From Nocardiopsis quinghaiensis (GTDB taxonomy: Bacteria > Actinomycetota > Actinomycetes > Streptosporangiales > Streptosporangiaceae), in NCBI RefSeq assembly GCF_008638365.1, contig NZ_VWVU01000015.1:62001-126000 (forward strand): a DNA stretch of 64,000 bases. Direction: 5' to 3'. Below are positions 35,632-44,395 of the stretch, piece by piece. The notes beneath the pieces are model-generated. The model saw only the letters and a program-made list of their open reading frames with translations. It did not search any database and was not told where the DNA came from. Both the position numbers and the translations under genes were made by a program. Position 1 is the first letter of the stretch, and each line of letters begins with the position of its first letter.

Positions 35632-36468
35632 ATGACCGCACCGCTGCTGCCGCCCGGCGCGAGGGTCGGGCACGTTCCCCTGTGCGGCGGGAGCGTCCGG
35701 GTCCTGCGGGGCGGGTCCCCGGAGAGGCCGACGCTGCTCCTGGTGCACGGTGGAGGCTCCGACAACGCGGCGATCTCCTGGTACCGCCTGTTCGCCCCGC
35801 TGTCACGGGAGTACCGTGTGGTCGCTCCGGACCTGCCGGGTTTCGGCGGCACGACAGGCATCGATCCGGTCGGCGGGCCCGAACGCCAGGCCGACTTCGT
35901 GGCCGCGCTCGCTTCGGAGCTGGGACTGGCCGACGTGGTGGCCGTGGGCGTGTCCATGGGCGGTGACACCGTGCTCAACCTCGCCCTGCGCCACCCGCGG
36001 CTGGTCCGGGGCCTCGTACTGATCGCCCCGGGCGGACTGGTACCGGCCCTGCCCGACCGGATCCTGCTGCCCGCCACGAGGCTGGCCAACCGCTTCGTCG
36101 GAACCGCGCTGCGGATGGTCGTCAGGGATGTCTCCGCGCTTCCGGACGAGGTGGTCTCCGAGTTCCGCCGGGAGGCGCTGCGCGCGGAGGCCGGCCTGGG
36201 ATACCTGCGCTACAACCAGGCCACGATCGGCCCGCGTGCCATGCGCAACAACCTGCTGCCGCTGGTGGAGCGGATCACCGCCCCCGCTCTGTTCTTCCAC
36301 GGCCGAAACGATCCGCTGGTGCCGCCCGAGGGGTCGCGCGAGGCCGTGCGCCGGATGCCGGACGCCCGGCTCGCGCTGGTTCCCGACTGCGGTCACTGGG
36401 CCCAGCTGGAGGCACACGACCGGTTCCTGGAGGAGTTGACGGACTTCCTGTCCGGCCCGGAGGCGTGA
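35632..36468 (+). CDS. Alpha/beta hydrolase
   Basis: The protein has 278 residues. The ATG at 35632 is preceded by GGAAGGAAG. The fold motifs are LLLVHGGGSDN, the nucleophile elbow GVSMGG, the acid in FHGRNDPLVPPEG and the histidine in PDCGHWAQLEAHDRFLEEL. The pattern resembles meta-cleavage-product hydrolases and haloperoxidase-like esterases. It probably forms a two-gene unit with the upstream hydroxy-acid oxidase. Substrate unknown. Confidence 0.85.
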   Translation: MTAPLLPPGARVGHVPLCGGSVRVLRGGSPERPTLLLVHGGGSDNAAISWYRLFAPLSREYRVVAPDLPGFGGTTGIDPVGGPERQADFVAALASELGLADVVAVGVSMGGDTVLNLALRHPRLVRGLVLIAPGGLVPALPDRILLPATRLANRFVGTALRMVVRDVSALPDEVVSEFRREALRAEAGLGYLRYNQATIGPRAMRNNLLPLVERITAPALFFHGRNDPLVPPEGSREAVRRMPDARLALVPDCGHWAQLEAHDRFLEELTDFLSGPEA

Positions 36469-36487
36469 TCCGCTACGCGGGCCCCGC

Positions 36488-37537
36488 TCAGAGCAGGTGA
36501 CCGAGGACGCCCATCGCGCGGTTCCTCGGTCCGTGGAGGCGGACAGCGGTACTCACCCGGTTGAGCGCACGGGAGGCATCGACGATACGACGGGTGGGCC
36601 CGTGCCGTCGGCGGTCGTAGCGGGCCAGCGCGCCTCCGACGGCGGGCTCGGCGCCGAGGGCGTCGGCGAGCGCCGCCGCGTCCACCAGTGACTCGCAGGC
36701 GCCGCGCCCCAGGTTGGGGGCCATGGCGTGGGCGGCGTCGCCGATGAGGACGTGGCGGCCGTGGACGTAGCTCGCCAGGGCGGGAAGGTCGTGCAGCTCG
36801 CGCCGGTCCACCCCGGTTCCGGGCAGGGCGTCCAGGACACGCGTGACCACGGGGTGCCAGCCGCCGTACAGTTCGCGCAGCAGGTCCACGTGGTCCCGGT
36901 CCTCCCGGCCCCGGAGGAGTTCCGTGCGCAGGGAGGCGAACCAGTTGGTGGTGCGTGCGTCCATCGGGGTGACCCCGAAGAGCCTGCCCCTCCCCCACGT
37001 CTCGCTGGCCACCCCCACCGGTCCGGGGGCCGTGCCCCGGTAGGCGACCGTGCCGAGCGGGCGGGGAACGGCGGCCCAGGGGAACGCGGTGCGTCGGACG
37101 AGGCTGTGGATGCCGTCGGCGCCCACCACCGCGTCGAAGGCCCCCGCACCGCGGACGTCCGCCTCGGTGACGGGCGTCCTCCAGCGCACGAGGCCGTCGG
37201 GGAGCCCGTCGAGGAGGACCGCCAGCAGGGACGAGCGGGAGATGAGGCAGGCGTTCGTGCCCCGTCGGCCGACGGACACGAGGGCACGCCCGGAGGGGTC
37301 GGCGAGCACTCCCCGGCTGGGGCGCTCAGCGCGTTCGCGGATCCGCTCGCCGAGACCGAGCCGGTCGAGCGCGGCCATGCTCCCGTGCCACAGACCCAGC
37401 GCCCCGCCGATGTCGGGCGGCGAGCCCCGGCGTTCACGGACCTCCACCTCCCAGCCCGCGCGCAGCAGTCCGCGGGCCGCCGCGAGTCCGGCGATGCCCC
37501 CTCCGACGACCAGTGCTCTTCCATGCATACCAGACAT
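36488..37537 (-). CDS. FAD-dependent aromatic-type monooxygenase
   Basis: This class A flavoprotein hydroxylase has 349 residues from the ATG at 37537, or 346 from an ATG at 37528. The FAD site is VVGGGIAGLAAARGLLRAGWEVEVRERR; the DG motif is FDAVVGADGIHSLVRR; the second FAD motif is HVLIGDAAHAMAPNLGRGACESLVDAAAL. Substrate unknown. It is divergent from a TetR regulator, with a perfect palindrome only three bases before the ATG. No ribosome-binding site is visible, so a leaderless transcript is likely. Expression is probably induced by its substrate through that regulator. Confidence 0.88.
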   Translation of the reverse strand: MSGMHGRALVVGGGIAGLAAARGLLRAGWEVEVRERRGSPPDIGGALGLWHGSMAALDRLGLGERIRERAERPSRGVLADPSGRALVSVGRRGTNACLISRSSLLAVLLDGLPDGLVRWRTPVTEADVRGAGAFDAVVGADGIHSLVRRTAFPWAAVPRPLGTVAYRGTAPGPVGVASETWGRGRLFGVTPMDARTTNWFASLRTELLRGREDRDHVDLLRELYGGWHPVVTRVLDALPGTGVDRRELHDLPALASYVHGRHVLIGDAAHAMAPNLGRGACESLVDAAALADALGAEPAVGGALARYDRRRHGPTRRIVDASRALNRVSTAVRLHGPRNRAMGVLGHLL

Positions 37538-37540
37538 ATT

Positions 37541-37578
37541 ACTACGATCGTAGTTACACGTCACTACGAATATAGTGA
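37541..37578. promoter_or_regulatory. Two palindromic TetR operators between the monooxygenase and its regulator
   Basis: ACTACGATCGTAGT (37541-37554) is a perfect 14-bp palindrome beside the monooxygenase start. TCACTA-CGAATA-TAGTGA (37561-37578) is a perfect 6-bp inverted repeat beside the regulator start. Both contain CACTA/ACTACGA-like half sites (ACTACGA occurs in each), which suggests one protein binds both. Confidence 0.75.
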
Positions 37579-37582
37579 TCCG

Positions 37583-38131
37583 ATGTCTCAGAACAGGATC
37601 CGTGCCCTCGACGCCGCGCTCCGCCTGCTGGGCACCCACGGGCTGCACGCCCTCACACACGGGAAGGTGGACACCGCCGCGGGACTGCCCCGGGGGTCGA
37701 CCTCCAACCACTTCCGCACCCGGGCGGCACTGGTGCGCGGGGTGGTCGAACGGCTGGAGGAGAGGGACAGGGAGATCTGGGCGGCCCTCTACGACGCCTC
37801 CCTGGGAGACGTCGAGCACCTGGCCGACGCCGCGCTCGGCTTCGTGACCGAGGCGACCACGACCGACCGCGCCCTGACCGTCGCCCGCTACACCCTGGCC
37901 ATGGAGGGCGCCCACAACCCCGAGGTGCGCGCCTCCTTGGCGCGGGGCTCCGAACTCGTCCACGGCTGGACCTCACGGATACTCGCCGACCTGGGAGCGG
38001 CCGATCCGGACACGGCCTCACGCACCCTGACGGCCTACGCCGAGGGGCTCATCATGCGCGGCATCACCCGGCCGGAGATCACCGAGCCACGTGAGCAGGT
38101 GCTCCGGGTGGTCCGGTGCTGCCTGGGCTGA
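37583..38131 (+). CDS. TetR-family repressor
   Basis: The repressor has 182 residues. The N-terminal HTH (RIRALDAALRLLGTHGLHALTHGKVDTAAGLPRGSTSNHF) is followed by an all-helical ligand-binding domain. The start codon lies four bases after an operator-like palindrome and has no ribosome-binding site, so the mRNA is probably leaderless and autorepressed. It controls, by position, the divergent FAD monooxygenase. Confidence 0.88.
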   Translation: MSQNRIRALDAALRLLGTHGLHALTHGKVDTAAGLPRGSTSNHFRTRAALVRGVVERLEERDREIWAALYDASLGDVEHLADAALGFVTEATTTDRALTVARYTLAMEGAHNPEVRASLARGSELVHGWTSRILADLGAADPDTASRTLTAYAEGLIMRGITRPEITEPREQVLRVVRCCLG

Positions 38132-38203
38132 GGCGGCCCCGGACGCGGGCCGGGCCCCGGGGCACATCGCCACCGGGGCCCGGCCGACCGCTTCCGGCCC
38201 TCC

Positions 38204-39103
38204 TCAGCCCTTGACGGCGCCCGAGGTCAGGCCCGCCACGATCCTGCGCTGCAGGAGCAGGGCGAAGAGGATCAACGGGATCGAGACCAGCACCGAGGCG
38301 GCCATGACCTGACCGATCGGGTTCTCGTAGCCCACCCGCTGGAAGGTGCCCACGAAGACCGGGACGGTCTGCACGTTGAGGTCGTTGGGTGCGAAGGAGA
38401 AGGCCAGCAGGAACTCATTGGTGGCGTACACGAAGGTCAGGATGGCCGCCGCGCCCACGCCCGGCGCCGCCAGCGGCGCCACCACGCGCAGGAAGGCCTG
38501 GAACGGGGTGGCCCCGTCCACCTTCGCCGACTCCTCGATCTCCCGGGGAATGCCCGCGAAGAACGTGGCGAGGATGAAGATGGCCAGCGGCAGGGTCAGT
38601 GCCACGTAGGGGATGATCATGCCCGCGTAGGAGTTGAGCAGGTTGATCCCGGTCCACTCGTTGAGCCGCAGGTACATCTGGTACATCGGGTTGACCAGGG
38701 CCACCGGCGGGAACAGCGTCGCGACCAGGGTGGCCGCCAGGAGCGCGAACTTGCCCGCCAGCGGCAGTCTGGCCAGCGCGTAGCCCGCGAGCGCGGCCAC
38801 CGGGACGCAGATCAGCGTGGTCACCGAGGCCACGACCAGCGAGTTGCGCAGCGCGAACTGGAAACCCTGGTCGAAGACCTCCCGGTAGTTGCTGAGGTCG
38901 AACGGCCCCTGGAGGATGTTCGGTTCGGTGATCGCCGCCGAACCCGACCTCAGGCTGGTCATACCCATCCACAGGAACGGGAACAGGCACCACAGCAGCA
39001 CCACGGCCAGGCCGAGGAGCTTGAGCGCGCCGACCACCGCCGGGTGTATCCGCCGACGCGGTCTGCGGACCGGCCTGCCGGACCTCACCGTCTCGGCCGC
39101 CAT
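38204..39103 (-). CDS. Sugar ABC transporter permease, MalG/AglG type
   Basis: This inner-membrane subunit of a second carbohydrate importer has 299 residues and six predicted helices. The EAA loop is EIEESAKVDGATPFQAFLRVVAPL and the C-terminus is GLTSGAVKG. The ATG shares its A with the upstream permease's TGA stop, so the two are tightly coupled. It is last in the order binding protein, permease, permease. No ATPase gene accompanies it, again implying a shared MsiK-type ATPase. Confidence 0.9.
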   Translation of the reverse strand: MAAETVRSGRPVRRPRRRIHPAVVGALKLLGLAVVLLWCLFPFLWMGMTSLRSGSAAITEPNILQGPFDLSNYREVFDQGFQFALRNSLVVASVTTLICVPVAALAGYALARLPLAGKFALLAATLVATLFPPVALVNPMYQMYLRLNEWTGINLLNSYAGMIIPYVALTLPLAIFILATFFAGIPREIEESAKVDGATPFQAFLRVVAPLAAPGVGAAAILTFVYATNEFLLAFSFAPNDLNVQTVPVFVGTFQRVGYENPIGQVMAASVLVSIPLILFALLLQRRIVAGLTSGAVKG

Positions 39104-39999
39104 CACTTCTCCTTCCGCGCCACGTCGCCGACCATGTGGCGCCCCATCCGGCTGATGAAGAGCAGGCCGACGACCATGACGATGACGAACGTGACCGTGG
39201 ACAGCGCGTTGGCGTAGCCCAGGTCCGGATCGCGGACCAGGTAGCGCTGCGCGTAGACCGACAGGGTGGCCAGCGAGTTCGAGTAGCCGGTGAACACGTA
39301 CGCGAAGTCGAACATGCGCAGGGCGTCCACCGTGCGGAACAGCAGGGCCACGACGATCGCCGGGCGCAGCAGCGGCAGGGTGATGGTCCAGAACCGCTGC
39401 AGCGCGTTGGCCCCGTCCACCTTGGCGGCCTCGTAGTAGTCCTTCGGGATGGTCTGCAGGCCCGCCAACAGCAGCAGGGCCACGAACGGCGCGGTCTTCC
39501 ACACGTCGGCGCTGATGATGCCCACCATCGCCCAGGTCGGATCGCGCAGCCAGTTGATGTCCGTGCCCAGGACGGAGTTCACGAATCCCGGGTTGCGGTC
39601 GAACATGTACCGCCACACCTGGGCGGCCACTGCGGTCGGGATGACCCACGGGATCAGGATGACCGCACGGGTCAGTCCGCGGCCGATGAACACCTGGTGC
39701 ATGATCAGCGCGAACGCCATGCCGATGAGGAACTCCAGCGACACCGACGCGACCGTGAACACCAGCGTGTTCCAGACGGCGTCGAGGAAACCGGAGTCGG
39801 TGATGACCCGGACGTAGTTGTCGGCTCCGATGAACTCCTGGCTGAACCCCCTGATGTCGTAGAGGCTGATCACGATCGCGTAGAACACCGGGAAGAGCGC
39901 GATCAGGGCCATGAAGGCGAACGAGGGGGCGAGGAAGATCCGCCCCATCGCACGCTCACCCAGGCCGCTGGTCACACGGACTCTCTGGGTCGTCGCCAT
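39103..39999 (-). CDS. Sugar ABC transporter permease, MalF/AglF type
   Basis: The protein has 298 residues from the ATG at 39999, five bases after the binding-protein stop. Helices begin at IFLAPSFAFMALIALFPVFYAI. The EAA loop is DYYEAAKVDGANALQRFWTITLPL. The following gene overlaps by one base. With a LacI regulator and GH13 glucosidase across the divergent promoter, the likely cargo is a maltose- or alpha-glucoside-type sugar. Confidence 0.9.
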   Translation of the reverse strand: MATTQRVRVTSGLGERAMGRIFLAPSFAFMALIALFPVFYAIVISLYDIRGFSQEFIGADNYVRVITDSGFLDAVWNTLVFTVASVSLEFLIGMAFALIMHQVFIGRGLTRAVILIPWVIPTAVAAQVWRYMFDRNPGFVNSVLGTDINWLRDPTWAMVGIISADVWKTAPFVALLLLAGLQTIPKDYYEAAKVDGANALQRFWTITLPLLRPAIVVALLFRTVDALRMFDFAYVFTGYSNSLATLSVYAQRYLVRDPDLGYANALSTVTFVIVMVVGLLFISRMGRHMVGDVARKEK

Positions 40000-40004
40000 C
40001 GCCC

Positions 40005-41315
40005 CTACTCTTGTTCGAGCGCGTCGTCGGCCGCCTGGTCCACCGCTTCGAGGGCCGGCCCGGCCTCGCCCTGTCCCCGGAAGGCCGGGTGCAGGTTGTC
40101 CTGGATGGCCAGTGACAGCGAGTTGTAACCGGGCACCGGCGGGCGGGCGTGGGCCTGCGAGAGGATCTCGCCGAGCATCTCGAAGTTGGGGTCCTCGGCG
40201 TTCTCGTAGGCGCTGAGCATGGTCGGCGGCAGGCTGTGCTGGGCCAGGATGTCCTGGGCCCCGGGGTCGGTGGCGGCCCACGCGACGAACTCGCGGGCCA
40301 GCTCCTTGTTCTCGCTCAGGGTGCTGACCGCGTTGTTGAGCCCGCCCAGGGCGCTGGTGGTGCCCTCGCCGCCGAAGGTGGGCATCGGGGCGACGGCGAA
40401 CTCGTCGGCGACCGCGCTCTCCTCGTCGCCCTCACCCGCCAGGAGCGGGACGGCGTAGGGCCAGTTGCGCATGTAGACGGCCTCGCCCGCCTGGAACAGG
40501 GCACGCGCGTCGTCCTCGACCATGGAGTCGAAGCCGTCGGCGTAGAAGCCGCTGTCGTAGGCCTCGGTCATGAAGTCGAGGGCGGTGGTGGCGGCGTCGC
40601 CCTCCAGGAAGGTGCTCTGTTCCTGTGCGTCGTCGAACAGCTGGCCGTCCGCGGACCAGAACAGCTCCAGGTAGTTGACGACGAAGCCCTCGTACTGGTC
40701 GCCCTGGCCGACGTAGGCGGAGATGCCCTCCTCCTCGGCGGCCGCCATACCGGTCTCGTAGAGCTCGTCCCAGGTGCTGGGCGGCTCCTCGACGAGGTCG
40801 GTGCGGTAGTAGAGGAACGCGCCGTTGGAGGAGTAGGGCAGCGCGTAGAGCTCCTGCTGCCACTGGGCGCTGTCGAGGGAGCCCTCGAGGCTGACCCCCT
40901 CGACCTCTCCCCGCAGGTCCTCCAGGCTCTCGACGTAGCCGAACTCGGCGAACTCACCGGTCCAGATGACGTCGAGACCCAGGACGTCGAACTCCCCGGC
41001 CTGGTTCTGCAGGTCCTGGAACATCGCCTGGCGCTGCTCGTCGGCGGTGGGGGCCAGGAAGAAGACCTCGACCTGCTTGTCGGGGTTGTTCTCGTTCCAC
41101 AGGCGGGCGACCTCCTCGTGGATGGCGCGGTCGGCTCCCGTGACCGCCCAGACGAACTGCGGGTCGTCGGCGATACCCGCGGGCTCGCCGCCCTCGCCCG
41201 AGGTCTCCTCCCCCGGAGGCTGGCCGCACGCTGTGGCCAGGGTGAGGCCCAGGGCGGCGAGACCGGCGGCGCAGGCGCGTACCGCGTATCCCTTCGGACG
41301 TGAAAGCACTGGCAT
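40005..41315 (-). CDS. Sugar ABC transporter substrate-binding lipoprotein (alpha-glucoside type)
   Basis: The protein has 436 residues from the ATG at 41315 (AAGGAG upstream). It has a lipoprotein signal peptide with lipobox ATAC (Cys near residue 30) and a short acidic tether. The body has FVWAVTGADRAIHEEVARLWNENNPDKQVEVFFLAP and ELYALPYSSNGAFLYYRTDLVEEPPSTWDEL, typical of maltose/trehalose/alpha-glucoside binders. It is first in the leftward operon, divergent from the LacI gene. LacI-type and longer inverted repeats occur in the shared promoter region. Confidence 0.88.
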   Translation of the reverse strand: MPVLSRPKGYAVRACAAGLAALGLTLATACGQPPGEETSGEGGEPAGIADDPQFVWAVTGADRAIHEEVARLWNENNPDKQVEVFFLAPTADEQRQAMFQDLQNQAGEFDVLGLDVIWTGEFAEFGYVESLEDLRGEVEGVSLEGSLDSAQWQQELYALPYSSNGAFLYYRTDLVEEPPSTWDELYETGMAAAEEEGISAYVGQGDQYEGFVVNYLELFWSADGQLFDDAQEQSTFLEGDAATTALDFMTEAYDSGFYADGFDSMVEDDARALFQAGEAVYMRNWPYAVPLLAGEGDEESAVADEFAVAPMPTFGGEGTTSALGGLNNAVSTLSENKELAREFVAWAATDPGAQDILAQHSLPPTMLSAYENAEDPNFEMLGEILSQAHARPPVPGYNSLSLAIQDNLHPAFRGQGEAGPALEAVDQAADDALEQE

Positions 41316-41411
41316 GGCTCTCTCCTTCCGCGCCGGGGACCGCCCTGGCGCGCGCATCGAGTGTGTCCTGGTTCATCCCCGAGGTGGTGTGCAAACGATG
41401 CCACCGGCCAT

Positions 41412-41502
41412 GTGACGTAGTCAACAGAGAAAGCGTCTCGCGCTACGTCACGCGGGTGGAAGAACAGTGAGCCGCCGGTTCACTCCCATGAAAACGTTGC
41501 CA
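41412..41502. promoter_or_regulatory. Operator candidates in the importer/LacI divergent promoter
   Basis: GTGACGTAG (41412-41420) and CTACGTCAC (41443-41451) are perfect 9-bp inverted arms flanking 22 bp. TGAAAACGTTGCCA (41489-41502) is a LacI/GalR-type site with palindromic core AACGTT and TG...CA ends, about 30 bp before the LacI gene. Either could be the repressor's binding site. Confidence 0.5.
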
Positions 41503-41533
41503 TAACCCGGGTCGCACTCCTACCGTGGAAAGC

Positions 41534-42556
41534 ATGTCCAGCCAACCCGCGAGCATGCGGGACGTCGCCGATCGCGCGGGGGTCTCCCTCTCGACGGTCT
41601 CCCGTGTGCTGCGCGGCGCCCCCGGAGTCGCCCCCGAGGTCCGGCACCGCGTCCAGCGGGCAGCGGACGAACTCTCCTACGTGGTCTCGCGCAACGCCTC
41701 CGGACTGGTCACCGGGCGCACCGGGCGGGTCGCGGTGGTCGTGCCCTTCCTGCAGCCGTGGTACTTCGGCGTGGCCCTGGCCGGGATCAGCGACGCCCTG
41801 CGCGAGGCCGACCTGGACATGCTCGTCTACCAGGTCGGCGAGACGCGCGCGCGCCAGGGGTGGACGCGCTCGCTACCGCTGCGGCGCAACACCGACGCCG
41901 TGGTCACCGTCTCCATGGACCTGTCCGAGGAGGAGTGCCGCCGCCTGGACGACGTGGGCGTGCCGATGGTGCTGGTCGGCCAGTGCGTGCCGCGGCGGGC
42001 CAGTGTGTACATCGACGACCGTGCGGGCGCGGCCGGGGCCACCCGGCACCTGCTCAACCTGGGGCACACGCGCGTGGCCTACATCGGTTCGCGGACCGAG
42101 GAGTGGTTCAGCACCAGTTCGCGGCACCGGCTGGAGGGGTACGGGGCCGCCATGGCCGACGCGGGGCTGTCCCCGTGGAGCGTGGTCAGGTCCCCGGGAC
42201 ACGAGGGCGGCGGACTCGCCATGGGAGAACTGCTGTCGGACCACGACCCGCCCACGGCCGTGCTCGCCGAGTTCGACTCCATCGCGCTGGGCGCGTACCG
42301 CACGCTGCGCCGTTCCGGTGTGCGCGTACCCGACTCCGTCTCGCTCATGGGGTTCGACAACCACGAGGCCGCGTCGGTGCTGGACCTGACCACCGTCGAC
42401 CAGGCGCCCTACGACACCGGACTGGCGGCGGGCCGGCTCACCGTGGACATCCTCACCGGAACCGCGCGCGACGACGTCCAGTTGGAGATGCCCACGCAGC
42501 TCATCCTGAGGCAGTCCACCGCCGCACCCCGGGGCACACGCGGCCTGTCCTGGTGA
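41534..42556 (+). CDS. LacI-family transcriptional repressor of the alpha-glucoside cluster
   Basis: The repressor has 340 residues from the ATG at 41534; a GTG at 41525 is an alternative and neither has a strong ribosome-binding site. The N-terminal HTH and hinge helix are MRDVADRAGVSLSTVSRVLRG and VQRAADELSYVVSRNASGLVTGRTGRVAVVVP. The periplasmic-binding-like effector domain follows, with HLLNLGHTRVAYIGS and SVSLMGFDN. It is followed by the GH13 gene in the same direction (92 bp) and is divergent from the importer, so it very likely controls all of them. Confidence 0.9.
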   Translation: MSSQPASMRDVADRAGVSLSTVSRVLRGAPGVAPEVRHRVQRAADELSYVVSRNASGLVTGRTGRVAVVVPFLQPWYFGVALAGISDALREADLDMLVYQVGETRARQGWTRSLPLRRNTDAVVTVSMDLSEEECRRLDDVGVPMVLVGQCVPRRASVYIDDRAGAAGATRHLLNLGHTRVAYIGSRTEEWFSTSSRHRLEGYGAAMADAGLSPWSVVRSPGHEGGGLAMGELLSDHDPPTAVLAEFDSIALGAYRTLRRSGVRVPDSVSLMGFDNHEAASVLDLTTVDQAPYDTGLAAGRLTVDILTGTARDDVQLEMPTQLILRQSTAAPRGTRGLSW

Positions 42557-42648
42557 ACCACGGCGGCGAGGGCCCGGGGGTGGGGGCTCCGGCATCCGAC
42601 GCAGGCACCCGACCATCCGATCACCCGACTCCCGGGAGGGAACTCATC

Positions 42649-44298
42649 ATGCAGCAGTGGTGGCGCGACGCGGTCCTGTACCAGGTCTATCCGCGCAGCT
42701 TCGCCGACGCCGACGGCGACGGGACCGGCGACATCGCGGGGATCACCTCGCGGCTGGACCACGTGGCCGACCTGGGCGCGGACGGGATCTGGCTGTCTCC
42801 GTTCTACACCTCCCCGTGGACGGACGGCGGGTACGACGTGGCCGACTTCCGGAACGTGGACCCACGCCTGGGCACCCTGGCGGACTTCGACGCGATGGTG
42901 GAGGCCGCGCACGCGCGGGGCCTGCGGGTGATGATCGACATCGTGCCCAACCACACCTCCGAGGAGCACCCGTGGTTCGAGGAGGCTCTGGCGGCGGGGC
43001 CCGGGTCACCCGAGCGCGGACTGTACGTGTTCCGCGACGGGCGGGGGGAGCACGGGGAGCTGCCGCCGACCAACTGGCGGTCCACGTTCGGCGGTCCGGC
43101 GTGGAGCCGCACGGCCGACGGGCAGTGGTACCTGCACCTGTTCGCCCCCGAGCAGCCGGACCTGAACTGGGACGACGAGCGGGTGCGCGAGGAGTTCCGC
43201 GGCATCCTGCGGTTCTGGAGCGGGCGCGGGGTGGACGGCTTCCGGATCGACGTGGCGTACGCGCTGGTCAAGGACATGAGTGAGCCGCTGCGCGACCTGG
43301 TGCTGGTGGAGGGCGGTCGCTTCGAGGACATCGCGGCCAACCCGGACCATCCGTTCCTGGACCGCCCCGGGGTGCACGAGGTGTACCGGGACTGGCGACG
43401 CGTGCTGGCCGAGTTCGATCCGCCCAGGGCCACGGTGGGCGAGGTGTGGCTGCCCAGTGACCGGCGGGTGCTGTACACGCGTCCGGACGAGCTGGACCAG
43501 GCGTTCAACTTCGACTTCCTGCGGACGGCGTGGGAGGCCGACGCCTACCGCGGGGTGATCGACTCCTCGATCGCCGACGCCGCGCGGGTGGGCACGGTGC
43601 CCACGTGGGTGATCGGCAACCACGACGTGGTGCGCCCGGTGTCGGTGCTGGGGCTGCCCGCGGGGACCGACCAGGGCGCGTGGCTGCTCAGCGGCGGCCA
43701 CGATCCTGAGCCGGACCTGGAACTGGGCACGCGGCGGGCACGGGCGCTGGCACTGCTGGAGCTGGCACTGCCGGGGTCGGCGTACGTGTACCAGGGCGAG
43801 GAGCTGGGGCTGCCGGAGGTGGCGGACCTGCCCACGGAGGCGTTGGAGGACCCGCGCTGGTTGCGCAGCGGGCACACCGACAAGGGCCGGGACGGGTGTC
43901 GGGTGCCGCTGCCGTGGACGGTGGGGGGCGCGTCGTACGGATTCGGCGGAGACCGGGGAGAGGCCGGGCGTTCCGGGCGGGCCCCGTGGCTGCCCCAGCC
44001 CGAGGGGTGGGGCCGGTGGTCGGTGGAGGCCGAGTCCGGTGACCCGGAGTCGGTGCTCAGCCTGTACCGCCTGGCTCTGGCACACCGGCGGGGGTTCGCC
44101 GCGGACGAGGTGCTGACCTGGGACGACAGGCTGAACCGGGGGCCGGTGCTCGCGTTCTGGCGGGGCGCGGACGTGCTGGTACTGGTCAACACGGGAGAGG
44201 AGGCCGTGGAACTGCCCTCGGGAGAGGTACTGGTGGCCAGCGCGGAGCCGGACGGCGGCGGCCTGCCGGGGAACGCGGCGGTGTGGCTGCGCCGGTGA
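42649..44298 (+). CDS. GH13 alpha-glucosidase (oligo-1,6-/alpha-glucosidase type)
   Basis: This cytoplasmic glucosidase has 549 residues; the ATG at 42649 has GGGAGGG eight bases upstream. It has the GH13 regions AVLYQVYPRSFADADGDGTGDIAGI, DIVPNHTSEEHPWF, the nucleophile aspartate in GVDGFRIDVAYAL, the acid/base glutamate in VGEVWLPSD and the stabilising aspartate in WVIGNHDVVRP. Lack of a signal peptide fits hydrolysis of sugars brought in by the importer on the other side of the LacI gene. The exact linkage preference cannot be read. Confidence 0.9.
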   Translation: MQQWWRDAVLYQVYPRSFADADGDGTGDIAGITSRLDHVADLGADGIWLSPFYTSPWTDGGYDVADFRNVDPRLGTLADFDAMVEAAHARGLRVMIDIVPNHTSEEHPWFEEALAAGPGSPERGLYVFRDGRGEHGELPPTNWRSTFGGPAWSRTADGQWYLHLFAPEQPDLNWDDERVREEFRGILRFWSGRGVDGFRIDVAYALVKDMSEPLRDLVLVEGGRFEDIAANPDHPFLDRPGVHEVYRDWRRVLAEFDPPRATVGEVWLPSDRRVLYTRPDELDQAFNFDFLRTAWEADAYRGVIDSSIADAARVGTVPTWVIGNHDVVRPVSVLGLPAGTDQGAWLLSGGHDPEPDLELGTRRARALALLELALPGSAYVYQGEELGLPEVADLPTEALEDPRWLRSGHTDKGRDGCRVPLPWTVGGASYGFGGDRGEAGRSGRAPWLPQPEGWGRWSVEAESGDPESVLSLYRLALAHRRGFAADEVLTWDDRLNRGPVLAFWRGADVLVLVNTGEEAVELPSGEVLVASAEPDGGGLPGNAAVWLRR

Positions 44299-44337
44299 GA
44301 CCGTCCCGCCGGGGTTGTGCGGGTTCGGGCACACCCT

Positions 44338-44359
44338 TATTCTATTCATCACTAGAATA
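44338..44359 (+). promoter_or_regulatory. Palindromic operator of the MBL/ArsR-rhodanese operon
   Basis: TATTCTA-N8-TAGAATA is a perfect 7-bp inverted repeat in an AT-rich patch, about 37 bp before the first gene. ArsR-type sulfur sensors of the SqrR/BigR group bind similar ATTC...GAAT palindromes, so it is a good candidate target for the operon's own ArsR-rhodanese protein. Confidence 0.7.
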
Positions 44360-44395
44360 CTGGACAACCAGGGCACCGAAGAGGCGAGGAACCCC

